Source of the DNA: Acheta domesticus
Lineage: Eukaryota; Arthropoda; Insecta; Orthoptera; Gryllidae
Reading direction: 5' to 3'
NCBI GenBank assembly: GCA_031308135.1
Contig: JAHLJT010009436.1
Location: 120,282,678-120,346,677 of the forward strand
DNA length: 64,000 nucleotides
Position 1 is the stretch's first letter. The number at the start of each line of letters is the position of its first letter. The translations under genes were made by a program, and so were the position numbers. The notes under the pieces are model-generated. The model was not told where the DNA came from and ran no database searches. It saw only the letters and a list, made by a program, of their open reading frames with translations. Positions 1-11,470 of this stretch are shown here, piece by piece.

Positions 1-775
1 TTTCCGCTCCACTCCACTCCGACAGACCCAGCAGAAAATAGCACCCGCGGCCAATACATGTACATTTGTAGTTTCATTTGGCACGAGTTTGATTACGTAC
101 ACATAGTCAATCGACTCTTTAAGAAGGCGACAGCACATTCCATACCACCCAAAATAATTTGATGCAAAGAAAACGATCACTCATTTTCAAGAAAAAAACT
201 TGAAATTACTTGAACATTAGAAAATTTAAGCTTAAATATGTACATACCTACGTACATTTTTTCAGATCTCTGTTGATTCCGAAATATTGTAGACTTTTAT
301 CACTTAGTTTAAGTAATAAGTTCTTTCAAAAACAGCCTAAAGGGGGATATTTGTACATTTTAATTAAAGACAATTAGAACATATTTTGAAAAAAAAGTTC
401 TACATTTGAAATGTTTATTATAATTTTTATTATATAACAATATAATTTTTATTTTTAAACAATATATCAATATCCTGAAATTATATTTCAACATATTATA
501 TGTAGTTGTAATAGTAGTTGACGTAAATGCAGCAGTAGTTCTTTTGAATATATTTTTAAAAACTGAACATCAAAAAGGTGAAAGGAAATTCAGTAAATAC
601 TTCACAATTTTAAAGAAGACTCTAAGAATTCAAACGTATTGAAGCATGTGCAAGGTCTGACAATAACCATTTTGAGACATTTGGCACGATGTAGGGAGAT
701 CACTAGTCGGAATTCGCAACAGAGGCTTACGCATACGCTGCGCCACCCCGCCTTCCCCCGTATCTGAAGCAGCCT
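1..775. other. AT-rich gene-free stretch
   Basis: AT-rich with many A and T runs. The short ORF reading in from the right has no recognisable motif and crosses into the CpG island. I see no gene, RNA or repeat here. Confidence 0.6.
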
Positions 776-1975
776 CCGGGCTGCGTTGCGCGGCGTACTC
801 AGGTCTGCATAATTGAGGTGCACCGCAGTTGCGGGGAGGGTGGGCCGACGCGGGCCGGCGCGGGGTGCGGCGAGGCGCAGGGCGCGGGAGCAACGGAACC
901 ACGCGGAGCACCTGCGGGATTACCGGTCCCGAGCATCGAGCCGGAGCTTACAGCGCCCGGGCCGGGCACCGACTGGGGAGGGGGCGAGGCGACACGGCTG
1001 CGGGAGCGGCGCGCGAGGCCGTCGGACGCGGATTAAGTCACATGATCGTTCAGGGTCGTAAGGCGCTTTCCAGCGCTCCACCCGGAACCCGTTTTGCCGG
1101 GGACGGCTTCGAGGAAGTTGGTAGTTGGCGGTCCTCGAGTTCCGGAGCGAGGCAGAGACTCCAGACTAGGAAAAGATTTTTGGGCAGCGCACTGGCGTTC
1201 GCGGCAGCGGGGAACCGGCAAGAGCGGCCGCTCCGAGTTTCAGACCGTAGCCCCCGACCCCCGGACGCAACCGGACTGGACGCCCACGACGAGCAGCGAC
1301 AAGTGGTCAACCCGTGCCGCTCGTCCTTTGTTTGGGCAGCGGGAGGCCTGGGTGGACGCCGCGTCGGCTCGCCTCAGCTCTTGAAGGCGCCGCTTGCCTC
1401 TGCCCTGTTTTCATTACACGCGGACGGCGTGCGCGCGGGCCCGCGCTGGATTATGTGACACCGGACGCAGATAAACACAAGCGCGTGTGTTTGTGTTTCG
1501 CCTTAGCCGAGGAGGCCGCTCCACGCCGGTAGCCCGGACCGCGCTGCCGGCGCCCGTTCGCTCGGCCGCAGCTGCCGCCTCCGCCGCCGCCGCTAGCGGA
1601 AATTAGCGCCCGGTTAAAACACAAAAGCGCGAGCGCTCGCTCACTCGCCCGAGGGCGAAAGGCGGGGGGGGCGCGGCGGCGCGGGGCGCGCTCGTGATTC
1701 GCAGACTTACGCCGCGTGAGCCTGATGTGCGGGGAGGATTTGGCGCGGCACAATGCGCCCCGAGAGACGCGGCCACAATGGCGACGCGCTGCGGCGCCGC
1801 CGCTGCCATCGCGCGCTTTTAGCGCAGCTCAGGCTTAGGCGCGCGCGTGGGTGGCGCGGGGGAAGAGCCGGGCGGCGGCGGATATGCGCGGGCGGGAAGG
1901 CGCGTGTTTCGTGGGCCATAAGCATTCGAGCGCCACCTTCACGTTCCGTCTTCTTGCTGGTGGGAGAAAAGGGTC
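776..1975. promoter_or_regulatory. CpG island 1, candidate promoter or enhancer
   Basis: GC content rises abruptly near 776 and falls near 1975, with dense undepleted CpG throughout, which suggests DNA unmethylated in the germline. The island holds GGC-type runs, an AAATTAGCGC homeodomain-like site near 1600, and a GCCACAATGGCG block near 1782 that resembles a YY1/Pho-type site. The ATG there opens a reading frame of only about 14 codons. ORFs of up to 209 codons are overlapping, Arg/Gly/Ala-rich and without domains, so I do not call an exon. Confidence 0.55.
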
Positions 1976-3245
1976 AGAGGACTTACCTTTTAAAAACGTA
2001 CGCAAGTCAAACAATGGGTCGATATATTTACTGTTATATTTTACCCAATTATTCCCTATTTATATTCCTTCTATTCACTTACTCTCCACGCTCTCAAAAC
2101 ACACACGAGTAATTTTGAGGATCCGTGGTCTTGATGTGGGAAGCCCGAAAGTAGAATTTTTAATAGACAAAGTTCTTACAAATTAGGCTAAATGTAACAA
2201 TAAAATAGTTTTCGTTGTACATGTCAATACTGGAGTTACCAGTAGTACATAATATTAAGAGTACAACACTGTTTTAAAGTAGCGCCTTACGAAACTTTCC
2301 TCAAGCAAAAGTATTTGAAGAAGTACAAGTTTTTCAAGAAGTTTTAAAATATGTAAAGCGTTTGGAATAATTAAGTATTACTTGCGACCGATTACACGAA
2401 GCTTAAATAAAAATCGGGAGTTGGCGGTATTTAAGTCCGCGTAACTTGTAAGAAAAGTCCCGACCTCCTTCGCAAAAGAAAGGGAAGGTGGGGTGGAACT
2501 GGTTATTGGCATTCGGAAGCGAGAGGAAAAGGATGAGAGCGATAGGCACTTCTGTTTACGCAAATGAAGAGAGCAACAACATCTCTTCAAGGTACCATGG
2601 CGTATTTTCCATGATACGCGAATTGTTACTTAGCGAAGACTGGACTAAATCTAGCCTCGTTAACTGCACCCTACACTCTTAAGGCAAATTAATACATTTA
2701 TTCTAATGCTGGCATGGGAGGCACAACGGAGGTTGACATCTAATGCAACCACAACGAAAAAATTATTATGAATAGTCCCAGAGCTTTTCCATTCATAACT
2801 CGTGATATGAATAACATGCCAACAGCTAATTGTTGCCAATACCTAGTTAATGAACACAAAATAATGTAAATTAATAACTAAGTGAATATTGTTCAGTATC
2901 GAATAAATTAATAACTAACTAAATAACATTCAAAATAAATTTTGCCCTCCGGACCAATTTTACTTCAATTTTCTTCTTTCTGATTTGTTTTATAAAATTG
3001 TTTTTCTAATACACGATTATTTAAACATGATTAATAATGTCACAATGTTGTATAACAGGATGACGCACTGAAAAGTCACAAATGCACGCGCGCGCGCGCA
3101 CACAGACACAAACACAAACTGACGGATAGGCCAAGAAAAAACCTGTGTAGCTGTGCGTGGCTAATAAGTCAGTATGACTGAATTGAGTTTCCGTTACAGC
3201 AAGTAAACTCTCAGGGTTTGACAACTTTCCAGAGATTACAGAGCA
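1976..3245. other. AT-rich gene-free stretch
   Basis: AT-rich, with a slightly GC-richer patch at about 2380-2660. No protein domain, RNA fold or long repeat recognised. It contains the alternating purine-pyrimidine tract listed separately. Confidence 0.55.
3085..3116. repeat. Alternating CG/CA tract
   Basis: Six CG dinucleotides in a row (3087-3098) run into CACA-type sequence. Alternating purine-pyrimidine DNA of this kind can adopt Z-form. It lies in otherwise AT-rich sequence. Confidence 0.7.
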
Positions 3246-4440
3246 GTCCAAGGGACCTGGGAAGGGTCACCGCTGCGCGAGGTCAAAGCGAAGACCACAA
3301 GAGGAGGGTTCCGGAGGGCGCAATCCGGGGCCAATGCGGCCGCGCCTCGACGTGACGAAAGGACGAGAGGAGAGTGGACTCAACGAGGTCGCGCAGGAGC
3401 CGCAAGAGGAACTCACAGTGGGGCGGCGTGAAGCAACGTGGGATAAGCCAGGCGGGGACGTGGGTGGGCGCCTCTGAAGTAGAATGGGTACACAACACGA
3501 GTGCGGAGCGAGGGCGTGCGGGCAGGGGCGAGGGGCGAGAGCGAGGGGCGAGTGTCTAGGGGCTAGTGGCGCGGGGTGAGAGGCGGGGGGCGAGGGCGGG
3601 GGGCGAGGGGCGAGGGGCGAGGGGCGAGGGGCGAGGGGCGAGGGGCGAGGGGCGAGGGGCGAGGGGCGAGGGTCGTGGGTCGAGGGGCTTGGGACGAGAG
3701 ACGAGGCGGCGCGGCAACCGGAAAGCGGCGGGGCGGACCGTCGCGTGCCGCGCCGCAGTCGCCGGCCGCCGCCACCTAACTTTGTTTGGTAATCCGAGAC
3801 TTAAGCGCAGGCCGGCCGGCGCTATCTTCCATCTTTCGGCATTCTTACCCCTTATGAAACCATGGTGGCGGAAACGCGGGGTCTCTCCGCCGGGGCTCGC
3901 GGTCGGCTCCAGTCCTCCCTAGCCACAGGAAAGCTCCGGCCTCCCACTCTGGAAACCCCACGCTGCCTAACACCCTCATATTGGGAATCAAGTTGCGCGG
4001 CCCCACCTCGACCCCGTCTTCCGGCCTCTATATTTCCGCTGAACCCCTCCTTTCCCCTCCCACATCATATACACCGCAGTTCCTTTGGACCGCGCCTCCT
4101 TTGCCGGCCTGTAATCGAAGGCCCCTTCGCACAGGCTCAGGGTCGCTGGCCCGCCACTGTTTGTTGTGCACGGCGGGTCGCCCGGCCCGGGGCACCCGCG
4201 CGTGCGAGACACCAGGCGGATCTTTGGGTTCGCACTCCCACTAGGCGTCCCTGACGTTTCTGACGCCAGCCGCTTCGCAGTGTAGATGGAGGCGCGCCGT
4301 ACGGGGCCCAACCAAGCGTAGTGAAACCAGTCCTCTCCCTTTCCATTTCGCGGCTTACTCCCGTTTGGGTCCCCCACTTACCCGGGCTCCCAACGGTCTT
4401 CCCCTGTCGCTCTGTTCCCTTGTACGTCTCCGCCAGACTC
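3246..4440. promoter_or_regulatory. CpG island 2 with a G-rich minisatellite
   Basis: GC-rich and CpG-dense. The left half is G-rich on the plus strand and contains a heptamer minisatellite. The right half (about 3890-4430) is C-rich on the same strand, so strand asymmetry inverts inside the island. ORFs of up to 130 codons on both strands are mutually overlapping and lack domains. A regulatory role is inferred from composition only. Confidence 0.5.
3525..3690 (+). repeat. GAGGGGC heptamer minisatellite
   Basis: Nine perfect consecutive GAGGGGC units occupy 3605-3667, flanked on both sides by degenerate units (from about 3525, and to about 3690). Each unit carries a run of four G, so the plus strand could form G-quadruplexes. 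The repeat makes 7-bp-periodic low-complexity ORFs in several frames that should not be annotated as protein. Confidence 0.92.
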
Positions 4441-5430
4441 TAAGAGAGTCATCCGCGTTTCACCTCCGTTTAGAGCACTAGCCTGTAGCATTGCTTGATA
4501 GTTGTTCTAAGATCTCTGATGCGCAAGTTTGTGCAGATTTCATTGAGAGGAAATTAATCTTGATATTTAACGCCTAATGTTGGGAAACTGATGTGACATT
4601 CGCCAAGGACGCTACACAGTAGTAAATAGAGGTCACTCTCACTATAAATCCACTCTCTGACGTTTAGAAGTCACTGTCACTAATAGAACAAATGTCAGAC
4701 ATTACTCACAGTCTTTCCTGTTCTGTAAGTTAGTCTGGACGGATTATATTTCTAAAATATATGGCATTGCATTACATTCTTATGTACCACAAACAGGTAC
4801 TAAAAGAGATAAATACTATTCCATAGACTATTTCACGCATGTCTGATCGTGTCGTAAGTAGCCAATGCTAAGCAAGGATATATTCATAAGTAATATCACG
4901 AGAAGTGATGTGCTAGCCGGTAAATTCACGACTCACGTAGCGAGGAGTGAATTTACCGGTTAGCACAGCACTTCGAGTGATATTTAGTGTGACTATTTCA
5001 CGAATAAACACATTACATGATTTGAAAGGATAATTTAAATCACAGGAATTACGAGAAAGGGAAATATTACTCAAAATTACAACCGAAAAATGAAAATCTT
5101 TCATTCACCTCCGACTTATCACTGCCTCCTGGAATAACTTATAATCAAGTAACATTTTAATAACAGTTTAATGCAGAAAATGATTTCAAATATGTTTCAA
5201 TTTAATGGTAATAAAACTTTCAAAAGACAATTATAACAAGGCTATTTACTAGAACATTTATTAAAAGCACAATCATTAAAGTTGTAAGACGTTGTTTTCC
5301 AAGTCTTGGTCTCCCGTGGAAGTATTTGAAATGGTAGATGTTCAAGATGAATTAGCAGCGGAATTCGTCAATTTCGAATGGATTGAATACACGTGTGTAC
5401 TCATTAAAGTATTAACCTGGAAAGCTAGTA
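4441..5430. other. AT-rich gene-free stretch with a palindromic repeat
   Basis: AT-rich, no coding signal. Its only clear structure is the long palindrome at 4892-4984 and the 12-bp direct repeats around it. Confidence 0.55.
4892..4984. repeat. Long near-perfect palindrome (hairpin repeat)
   Basis: Two 38-bp arms (4892-4929 and 4947-4984) are inverted copies with about four mismatches, separated by 17 bp. The arms include GTAAATTCAC and GCTAGCCGG/CCGGTTAGC. A 12-bp direct repeat, GACTATTTCACG, lies on both sides at 4826-4837 and 4991-5002. Such compact palindromes are typical of foldback or MITE-like repeats, but I cannot assign a family. Confidence 0.85.
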
Positions 5431-5640
5431 GCTGTGAGCAGGCAGGGCGGCTCCACCCCACCCACTGAATGGGGAGGTTGGCGTGGGGGCAAACTGCGTT
5501 CCGACGGGATCTGGATACCCGCCTGACGGCGTACTTGTGTGTCGTCGGGGGGTTAAGGTAAAAGACTTGCGGCCCTGGTAGAACAAGTAGATGTGTGGAG
5601 TAGTCTCCCATACAGAATCGAAATTTGCTTTCGGCCATAT
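5431..5640. other. Isolated GC-richer segment
   Basis: A ~200-bp block of mixed, higher-GC sequence in AT-rich surroundings. Minus-strand ORFs of about 100 codons cross it (for example 5425-5727) but show no domain or splice context I can defend. It could be a fossil mobile element, a small regulatory island or an exon remnant. Confidence 0.3.
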
Positions 5641-8330
5641 TAATGGTGAGGGAGTGAGGAAAGAATCGCGCAGTGTTCGAGGATCTCTTTTTAAGGTATA
5701 GCCAACGATCGGAACGGATGAAACCAAAGAATCAATCTATCAACCACTATTATTATTGCTATTGAACCCGAGAATAAAACAATTAGACAAGCGTTGAATT
5801 TCTTTTTTTTTCTGAGATTTCGAGTACTAACAAATGAAACGTTTCTTTAAAAAGCTAAGGTTCTCTAATAATTTTATTGCATTTTTGAAAATTGTTACAG
5901 ATAAGAATGAGAGTAACATTAATGGTGATAGTAAAATAATCATGCAACTGTAGCACCTGCAAGAAACTGAGAAGTTGCCCATGAATGATTCTAATAAACG
6001 AAGAGTTACTGTTTCATCAGCTGACCCAGAGAATTAGGTTGAAGGTCCCCCGGACTTGAGGCGTGCTCTATGCAGAGAGACGGTGAAGGAGCAGAGGTAC
6101 CGGAACAGGCTGGCAGACAAGGCGGGGCGAGATGATGGTGATTAATTTAGATGTAGCAGTGGCAACGTGATGCTTTGTTACGAGAATCACTTCTTTCGGA
6201 GTGAAAGCCTCACGCAAGGCAAGGCGTCGGCCCACAATGCATCACCTTTTCGCATGTCGGCCGGCGGGAGTTCCGGCTTGAGCCATCGAGGAGAGAAGAC
6301 AGCGCAGAGTGGCGAACACCGGGAAGAGCAACGTCTCGGAGAACAGAACGGACTTCGAGTAATTCAAGTTTAAGCAATAACGTAAATTCAGTCAAGCCAA
6401 AACGCTATATTGACACATTTTAACGACGACTTAAAAAAAGTATTTACGAGCGGGTGTAAATAAAGTCACTAATCGACGTGAATAAAAAATAAATTATTTA
6501 AAAAGAATCAATGTATGAATAAAAGAAAAGTAAGTAGGCAGGACAGGCGTGAAAGACATACCATATTATAAGTAAGATATTTTAGAGGTAAAGTAGAAAA
6601 CTCAGAAAAATATACGAAGAAGAAAATCGCGAAAACTGGAGAACCGAGCAGATAAAACGGTCGAGCAGTGCACATAAACTGAAGCCAGACAGTAAGAATG
6701 TAAAAAATGTGATAGGAAGTTGGAACGGCGAAAACTCGGCACACGGAGAGTTCGTTCTCTGTGTGCCTAGCGAGTTTCTGTGTGTCTCCAATGAAATATA
6801 GAAAAGCGCATTTGTTGCAACGAGACAAAGTAATTGATAAGCCACACAAATCGAATCTAGATAGACGCAGAGAACTCAAGGGGGAAAAGGGAATGCTCCT
6901 ATCGCGCCTCGCTCATGCACGCTAGCGTTTTAACGATTTCCGTTCGCATGCTTTGTTCTCTTTGTGAGTTGTTTTTGTACAACTTTAAAAAGCATTCGCA
7001 CCGGTATGCCGGTATGCATGCATTATGTTCTCTTCCAATTAGCAAATGTGTAATGTTATTCTTGTTCATTCAACAAACTTCCCTCGCTTTCCTGATCTCA
7101 CAAAAATAAAGTATTATTTTTAAAAAAATGTTAGAGACAAATATATCCAGAATCAAAAGTCTTCGTTTTAGAACCAACGTGAAAGGAAGCAAAACCAATC
7201 CCTTCCATTTTGGTCGTCGGTGGTAGATGACGATCAAAATCAGGAGATCAGCAAAACCAGTAACAGTGCCAATTTCAATAAAATCTAAAGAACATCTCTC
7301 TCTATTCTAAATTAACCCAATGATTTATTCAATATTAATATAAAAATGATAATATAAAAAATCTTAATTTAGTTTGTCTTTTAATTTTGAATATTATCCA
7401 TATATTAAAAAAGAAAATAAAGGAGAAAACCATTTTTTTCAGACGTATTCCTATTGTGTGGCCTCTATACAGCTCTATTATTGTACCATTAAATTTTCAC
7501 TTAATTGTAATTCGCACAGGTTAATTATGGATCATAATATAGTTGAAATATTAATAAAATTATTTTAACATAATAACATAACCACTGCAAATATTTATAT
7601 GTTGTTGCGCATTCAGATTCTTCGTCTCTATAAATTCTCAATTATTATGCTATTATTGATAATATTATTGACGCAGAAAGATAGTATTCCATTCAATGAC
7701 GCTTTATTTTATGTGGCGAGACTCAGACCTGCTCTTCCTCTAACAAAGCAACATTCGCTACGCACCTTTCACCATCGAGCGGAGAAAGAAGGTATTGCTC
7801 AGGCGATGAAACAGGCGATTTAAATTCAGCTCGGAGGTTTCTTTTAAGCTTGAGAACCTTTTACATGCAGAAAATCTACAACATGGAACAGTCGGATTTC
7901 CTTCCCTTCCAAACGTAGGCGTACGAAGGATTTTTTTACCCTCAAAAATCCGCAGCTTTGATCGGGTTTGAACTCGCAAAATTGGGTACAACAAACCGAT
8001 ACACTAACAGTCGAAGCCACATCATTATGGAATATGGATTCAAATTTCATCAACCAGTTAGTCATTAGTACGGTGAAACAGCAGAAGACCTTGTTTAATT
8101 AATTTTCCTACAAAGCATATTCACACTTCATTTAAACTAGTATTCATTTGTGACATCTTTCCTCACCCTCCCACAACAGATGAACTTGGGGGTACAGCTT
8201 AAACAAAACTATTTTAGTTTCCTACAGGTTTTTTCCAGTGAATGTACCGCACGGATAACAATACTCTGAGGTATCAGACGTCGCACGACCCTTTCCCCCT
8301 CCCTTAACGTCTCCATTTTAAACCGTAAGG
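5641..8330. other. Mostly AT-rich gene-free stretch
   Basis: AT-rich except for a moderately GC-rich part at about 6040-6360. Only short ORFs with no recognisable motif. It contains one tRNA-derived SINE on the minus strand. Confidence 0.5.
7822..8026 (-). mobile_element. tRNA-derived SINE
   Basis: Read on the minus strand, the element begins with a tRNA-like head. An A-box-like TGGCTTCGACTG-TTAG starts at 8019, and a B-box-like GAGTTCAAACCC lies at 7975-7964. The A-to-B spacing of 45 nt matches that between tRNA positions 8 and 52. About 130 bp of non-tRNA body follows, down to about 7822. SINEs of this plan are RNA polymerase III transcripts mobilised by a LINE. Boundaries are approximate; I could not define a convincing target-site duplication. 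Confidence 0.6.
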
Positions 8331-8960
8331 TAAGTAGATTACTCGCGTGGAGATTCGGAGAGGATACCTGAGCAGGAAGACGAATCTGGAGGAGGGGGGC
8401 ACTTAGCCGGACGGATGGGACGGCGTTTGAAGCGGAGAGGTCGCACTCCAGAGTTCCACAACGCGTTGATTATGCAGACGACCAGGGAGTGTACTAACGT
8501 CATCTGACGGAAGCTCCCTCATCATCAGAGGGTGGTCCGCTGCTTCCGGGCGGACTGGGAGCGGAGAGGGCCGCGCGGACGACGCGTCGGCAGGATCTAT
8601 GGAGAGCGCTTCTTTGTCGCTTCTTCATCAGGGCGAGCGGCCGATCGCGAAAAATCGGGTTTTGTGTTGACCTGCGTAACGAAGGCGGGGCGCGCAGGTA
8701 AGCATTGGGAAGGCGGCGGCGGGCGCGCGGCCCGGCGGCCGAACGGACCTACTCCCCGCACGTAACAGGATCAGGGGCGCGCCGCTAACGAAGACGTCGC
8801 TAATTGGCGAACCGACAACGTAATGAGGTGAAGCGCGCGGCCTCCGCCTTCGACCTGGGCGCTCGGGGCGAGCGCTGTCGGGGCGGTGGCGCAGGCAGAG
8901 GTGGAGGCGGTGGCGGTTAGGATGCTAGGATGGAGATAGTTACGATCTAGGTAGAGTTTC
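8331..8960. promoter_or_regulatory. CpG island 3
   Basis: GC-rich, CpG-dense block with an AATTGGCG element near 8800 and a TAATGAGG element near 8821 in GC-rich context. The 77-codon plus-strand ORF at 8532-8765 has no recognisable domain. Confidence 0.45.
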
Positions 8961-9240
8961 GAATATTGCCGTGTAGGTCACAATGACGATAACTGGAATG
9001 GCAGCGAATGCTTGGAATGTCAGGCTACGGTGGAACCGTTATGTTTATTACAAATACAACGGTATTAACTACGTAATACATGATGTTATGGTGAACATAC
9101 GTGGCGAAGGCAATGACTCTCGAGGAGGAACGGAATATTGAAGCGATAGATTCTAACAGCAAATTAAAAAAAGCATATACGAGTATATATTCGTAAAACT
9201 GAAAGCTGTGTACTACACGAGAGATGACTAATACAGAAGG

Positions 9241-9600
9241 TTTGGTGGGACGCTGTGGGATATAGCGAGGTGCTGTGGGACATAAGGGAAAAGTGCGGGA
9301 CATGGAGAGACGGGACTTTGCAAGACGACAAGAATGGTAAGGCACCCCGTCAAACGACCTTTGACAGGGGGTGGTACGGAGACGGGGATGTCGTGGTGAC
9401 GTCACGAGACGACCCGGGAGGGCGCGCGACTCCACCCTCCCGGATATGGAAGAGCGGGACAAAAGAAGGGGCGCCCGCGCCGCGGGGAGCCCGGCCGAGG
9501 GCGAGCGCGAGGGCGCTGATATGGTCGTCGTGGACAATGGACCGCGAAACAGCCGGAAATAGATGAATAACAAGGGGAGAAGGGTCGCTGGGCCTCTGGT
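9241..9600. promoter_or_regulatory. CpG island 4 with a CRE palindrome
   Basis: CpG-dense block containing a perfect TGACGTCA palindrome at 9397-9404, the consensus for CREB/ATF-type bZIP proteins. The 215-codon minus-strand ORF over 9025-9672 is domain-free. A regulatory role is inferred. Confidence 0.45.
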
Positions 9601-10735
9601 GTGGACGGCCCCAAGTATGTTACTGACGAAACACATTGTGCATTCGCACACTGCAAGCGACAATGCAGCCAAAATGAACAGATGCCAATAATTTCTCGAC
9701 TAACGTTTTGCAGAAAAATATTCCCAAGAAAACACGCTTATACAACTTCACTAATGGTCACTGAAATGGCGTCACCCTTATATTCTTGATAGTATACAAA
9801 TGCTATATTCGAAGTCATTTTATTTCTTGTCTACGCCTGTCAATTGTTACAAAATGTGCAGTGGGTTTTTTTGTAAAGCTTTAAGAGAAAACCAATATTA
9901 CGGAATAGAGAAAAGAGATGTTTTTGTTATATTTATATTTTGTTATATCATATTGATTTAAACGAACTCGTAAAACTATTTTTTCATAGGATGTACACAA
10001 AAGGTATAGTTTTAATGAATAAAACAACTGAGAAAGACAAAACAGAGTTTGCAATTATTTTTGGCTGATTATGCTTTTCAAAGTAAAATGATTTGAACTA
10101 CTAGCTGGCGAATACTCTTTTTGAAGTTACAGAGGAAGTAGGAATTAAAGGGGCTAAGTGAAACGTTAATGTACGAACATAATTCACTGAATCACAGTGC
10201 GCTGCGCTGGTTGCAACACATGAGGTGTTCAGAAAAGTTACAGAGCGGAAACCCAAAGTGAGAATTAAAGTAAAAAACTGAAGTGAAACCAGTAAAATTA
10301 TGAAATATGCATTGTAATTAATTCTCAACAAGAGTGTTTCAACAATATTGATAGTGTTTCGAATTACAAGTAGCAAGCAAATTGCAAAAAAATTGTACCA
10401 GTGAAACATAAAAGAAATGTTCGGATAAAAACTTGTGTAACCATTTAAAAATGAACTTGTTAAAATATATTAGGAAATATCTTCACCAAATTTTATACAA
10501 TAAAAAGTAATTGGAATATACATTTCTTTATATAAATAGTAACGTTTTACACACCAAATTCATAAATATTTTTATCATTCATAATCATCCCTGGAAGGAT
10601 ACAGCAAGAATGTATTACGCAAATTAGAAATGCAAATAAATAAAATTGAAATCATTTCATTTTGTATAACCGAATATTTTTCAATGTAATTTGAAAACTT
10701 AATTTAAAAATGCACAAAATAGAAATTCAAATGAT
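9601..10735. other. AT-rich gene-free stretch
   Basis: AT-rich, short ORFs only. No gene, RNA or repeat recognised. Confidence 0.55.
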
Positions 10736-11100
10736 TTCAAGCATGACGCTTCAATCAGGAGCGCAGGAGTGGATTAATTCGAGAGGCAGGCCGAAGCGCA
10801 GACGTCATTGGCGTCGGGGAAAGGCGGGACTCAAAGTGATTAGGCGCGCGCGCGGCCCCTCGGGACAAAAGATCGGACGCGGCGGCGGCGGCCAGTGCCA
10901 TCATTCGGCGCTCCGTCCGGACCGCCACTGTCGCTTTTTCCTAACTTGTTTAGCGGCATTGCCCGTTGAATGCTAACACGCTTAATTAATTTACTGGCCG
11001 CGAGGCTCCCCGGAGGCGGCTACAAGGCCCAAGCTGCAGAGAGCGCGGCGGGCGAGGGAACTCAAAAAAGCGGGGCGGGGGGACCGACTCCCCAATTGAT

Positions 11101-11190
11101 ATGCAAATATCTCCGCGAGTCAACGCGCGCATTTATTATAAACATATTATTTAGCAAATACCGTGATCTAACGGAGCCTCGCATTTGCAT
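11101..11190. promoter_or_regulatory. Inverted pair of octamer motifs
   Basis: ATGCAAAT at 11101-11108 and its reverse complement ATTTGCAT at 11183-11190, separated by 74 bp that include TTTATTATAA. The 8-mer is the consensus for POU-domain proteins. Two perfect copies this close within a GC-rich island are unlikely to be random, though binding is not shown by sequence alone. Confidence 0.6.
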
Positions 11191-11340
11191 AGCTCCCTCG
11201 ACGCGATAATCCGGGGGATAGACAGCCGCGGGCGGAGGACAAAGGGCAGCCCCGTGCGTTTGATCCGGCGCCGGGGGCGCTAGAGAGCGGGCGACTGGCT
11301 TCCTCCCGTCGCGGCCTCAGCAAGCCGCGCCGTCTCGGGG

Positions 11341-11391
11341 CGCCCGCCGCCCGCCGCCGCCGCCCGCCGCCCGCCGCCCGCCGCCCGCCGC
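11341..11391. repeat. CCGCCCG heptamer minisatellite
   Basis: About six to seven units of CCGCCCG/CCGCCGC type. The complementary strand is G-rich and could form quadruplexes. Confidence 0.85.
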
Positions 11392-11470
11392 CTAGGCGTG
11401 GGCCGTAATGGAGGTGGCTGAGGCAAACGGGAGTGACGCAGGTGCTACCACTAAAGGTCACCTACGGCGA

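Larger units (their letters stand above)
10736..11470. promoter_or_regulatory. CpG island 5, homeodomain/octamer-rich candidate enhancer
   Basis: A GC-rich island that contains, unusually, compact AT-rich motifs: TTAATTAATT near 10982, and an AT-rich core at 11093-11190 with octamer motifs in opposite orientation plus ATTTATTATAAAC (a Hox/Caudal-type sequence). The right part is a CCGCCCG minisatellite. This mixture is common in developmental enhancers and promoters. No exon is recognisable, and the 88- and 97-codon ORFs have no domain. Confidence 0.55.
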
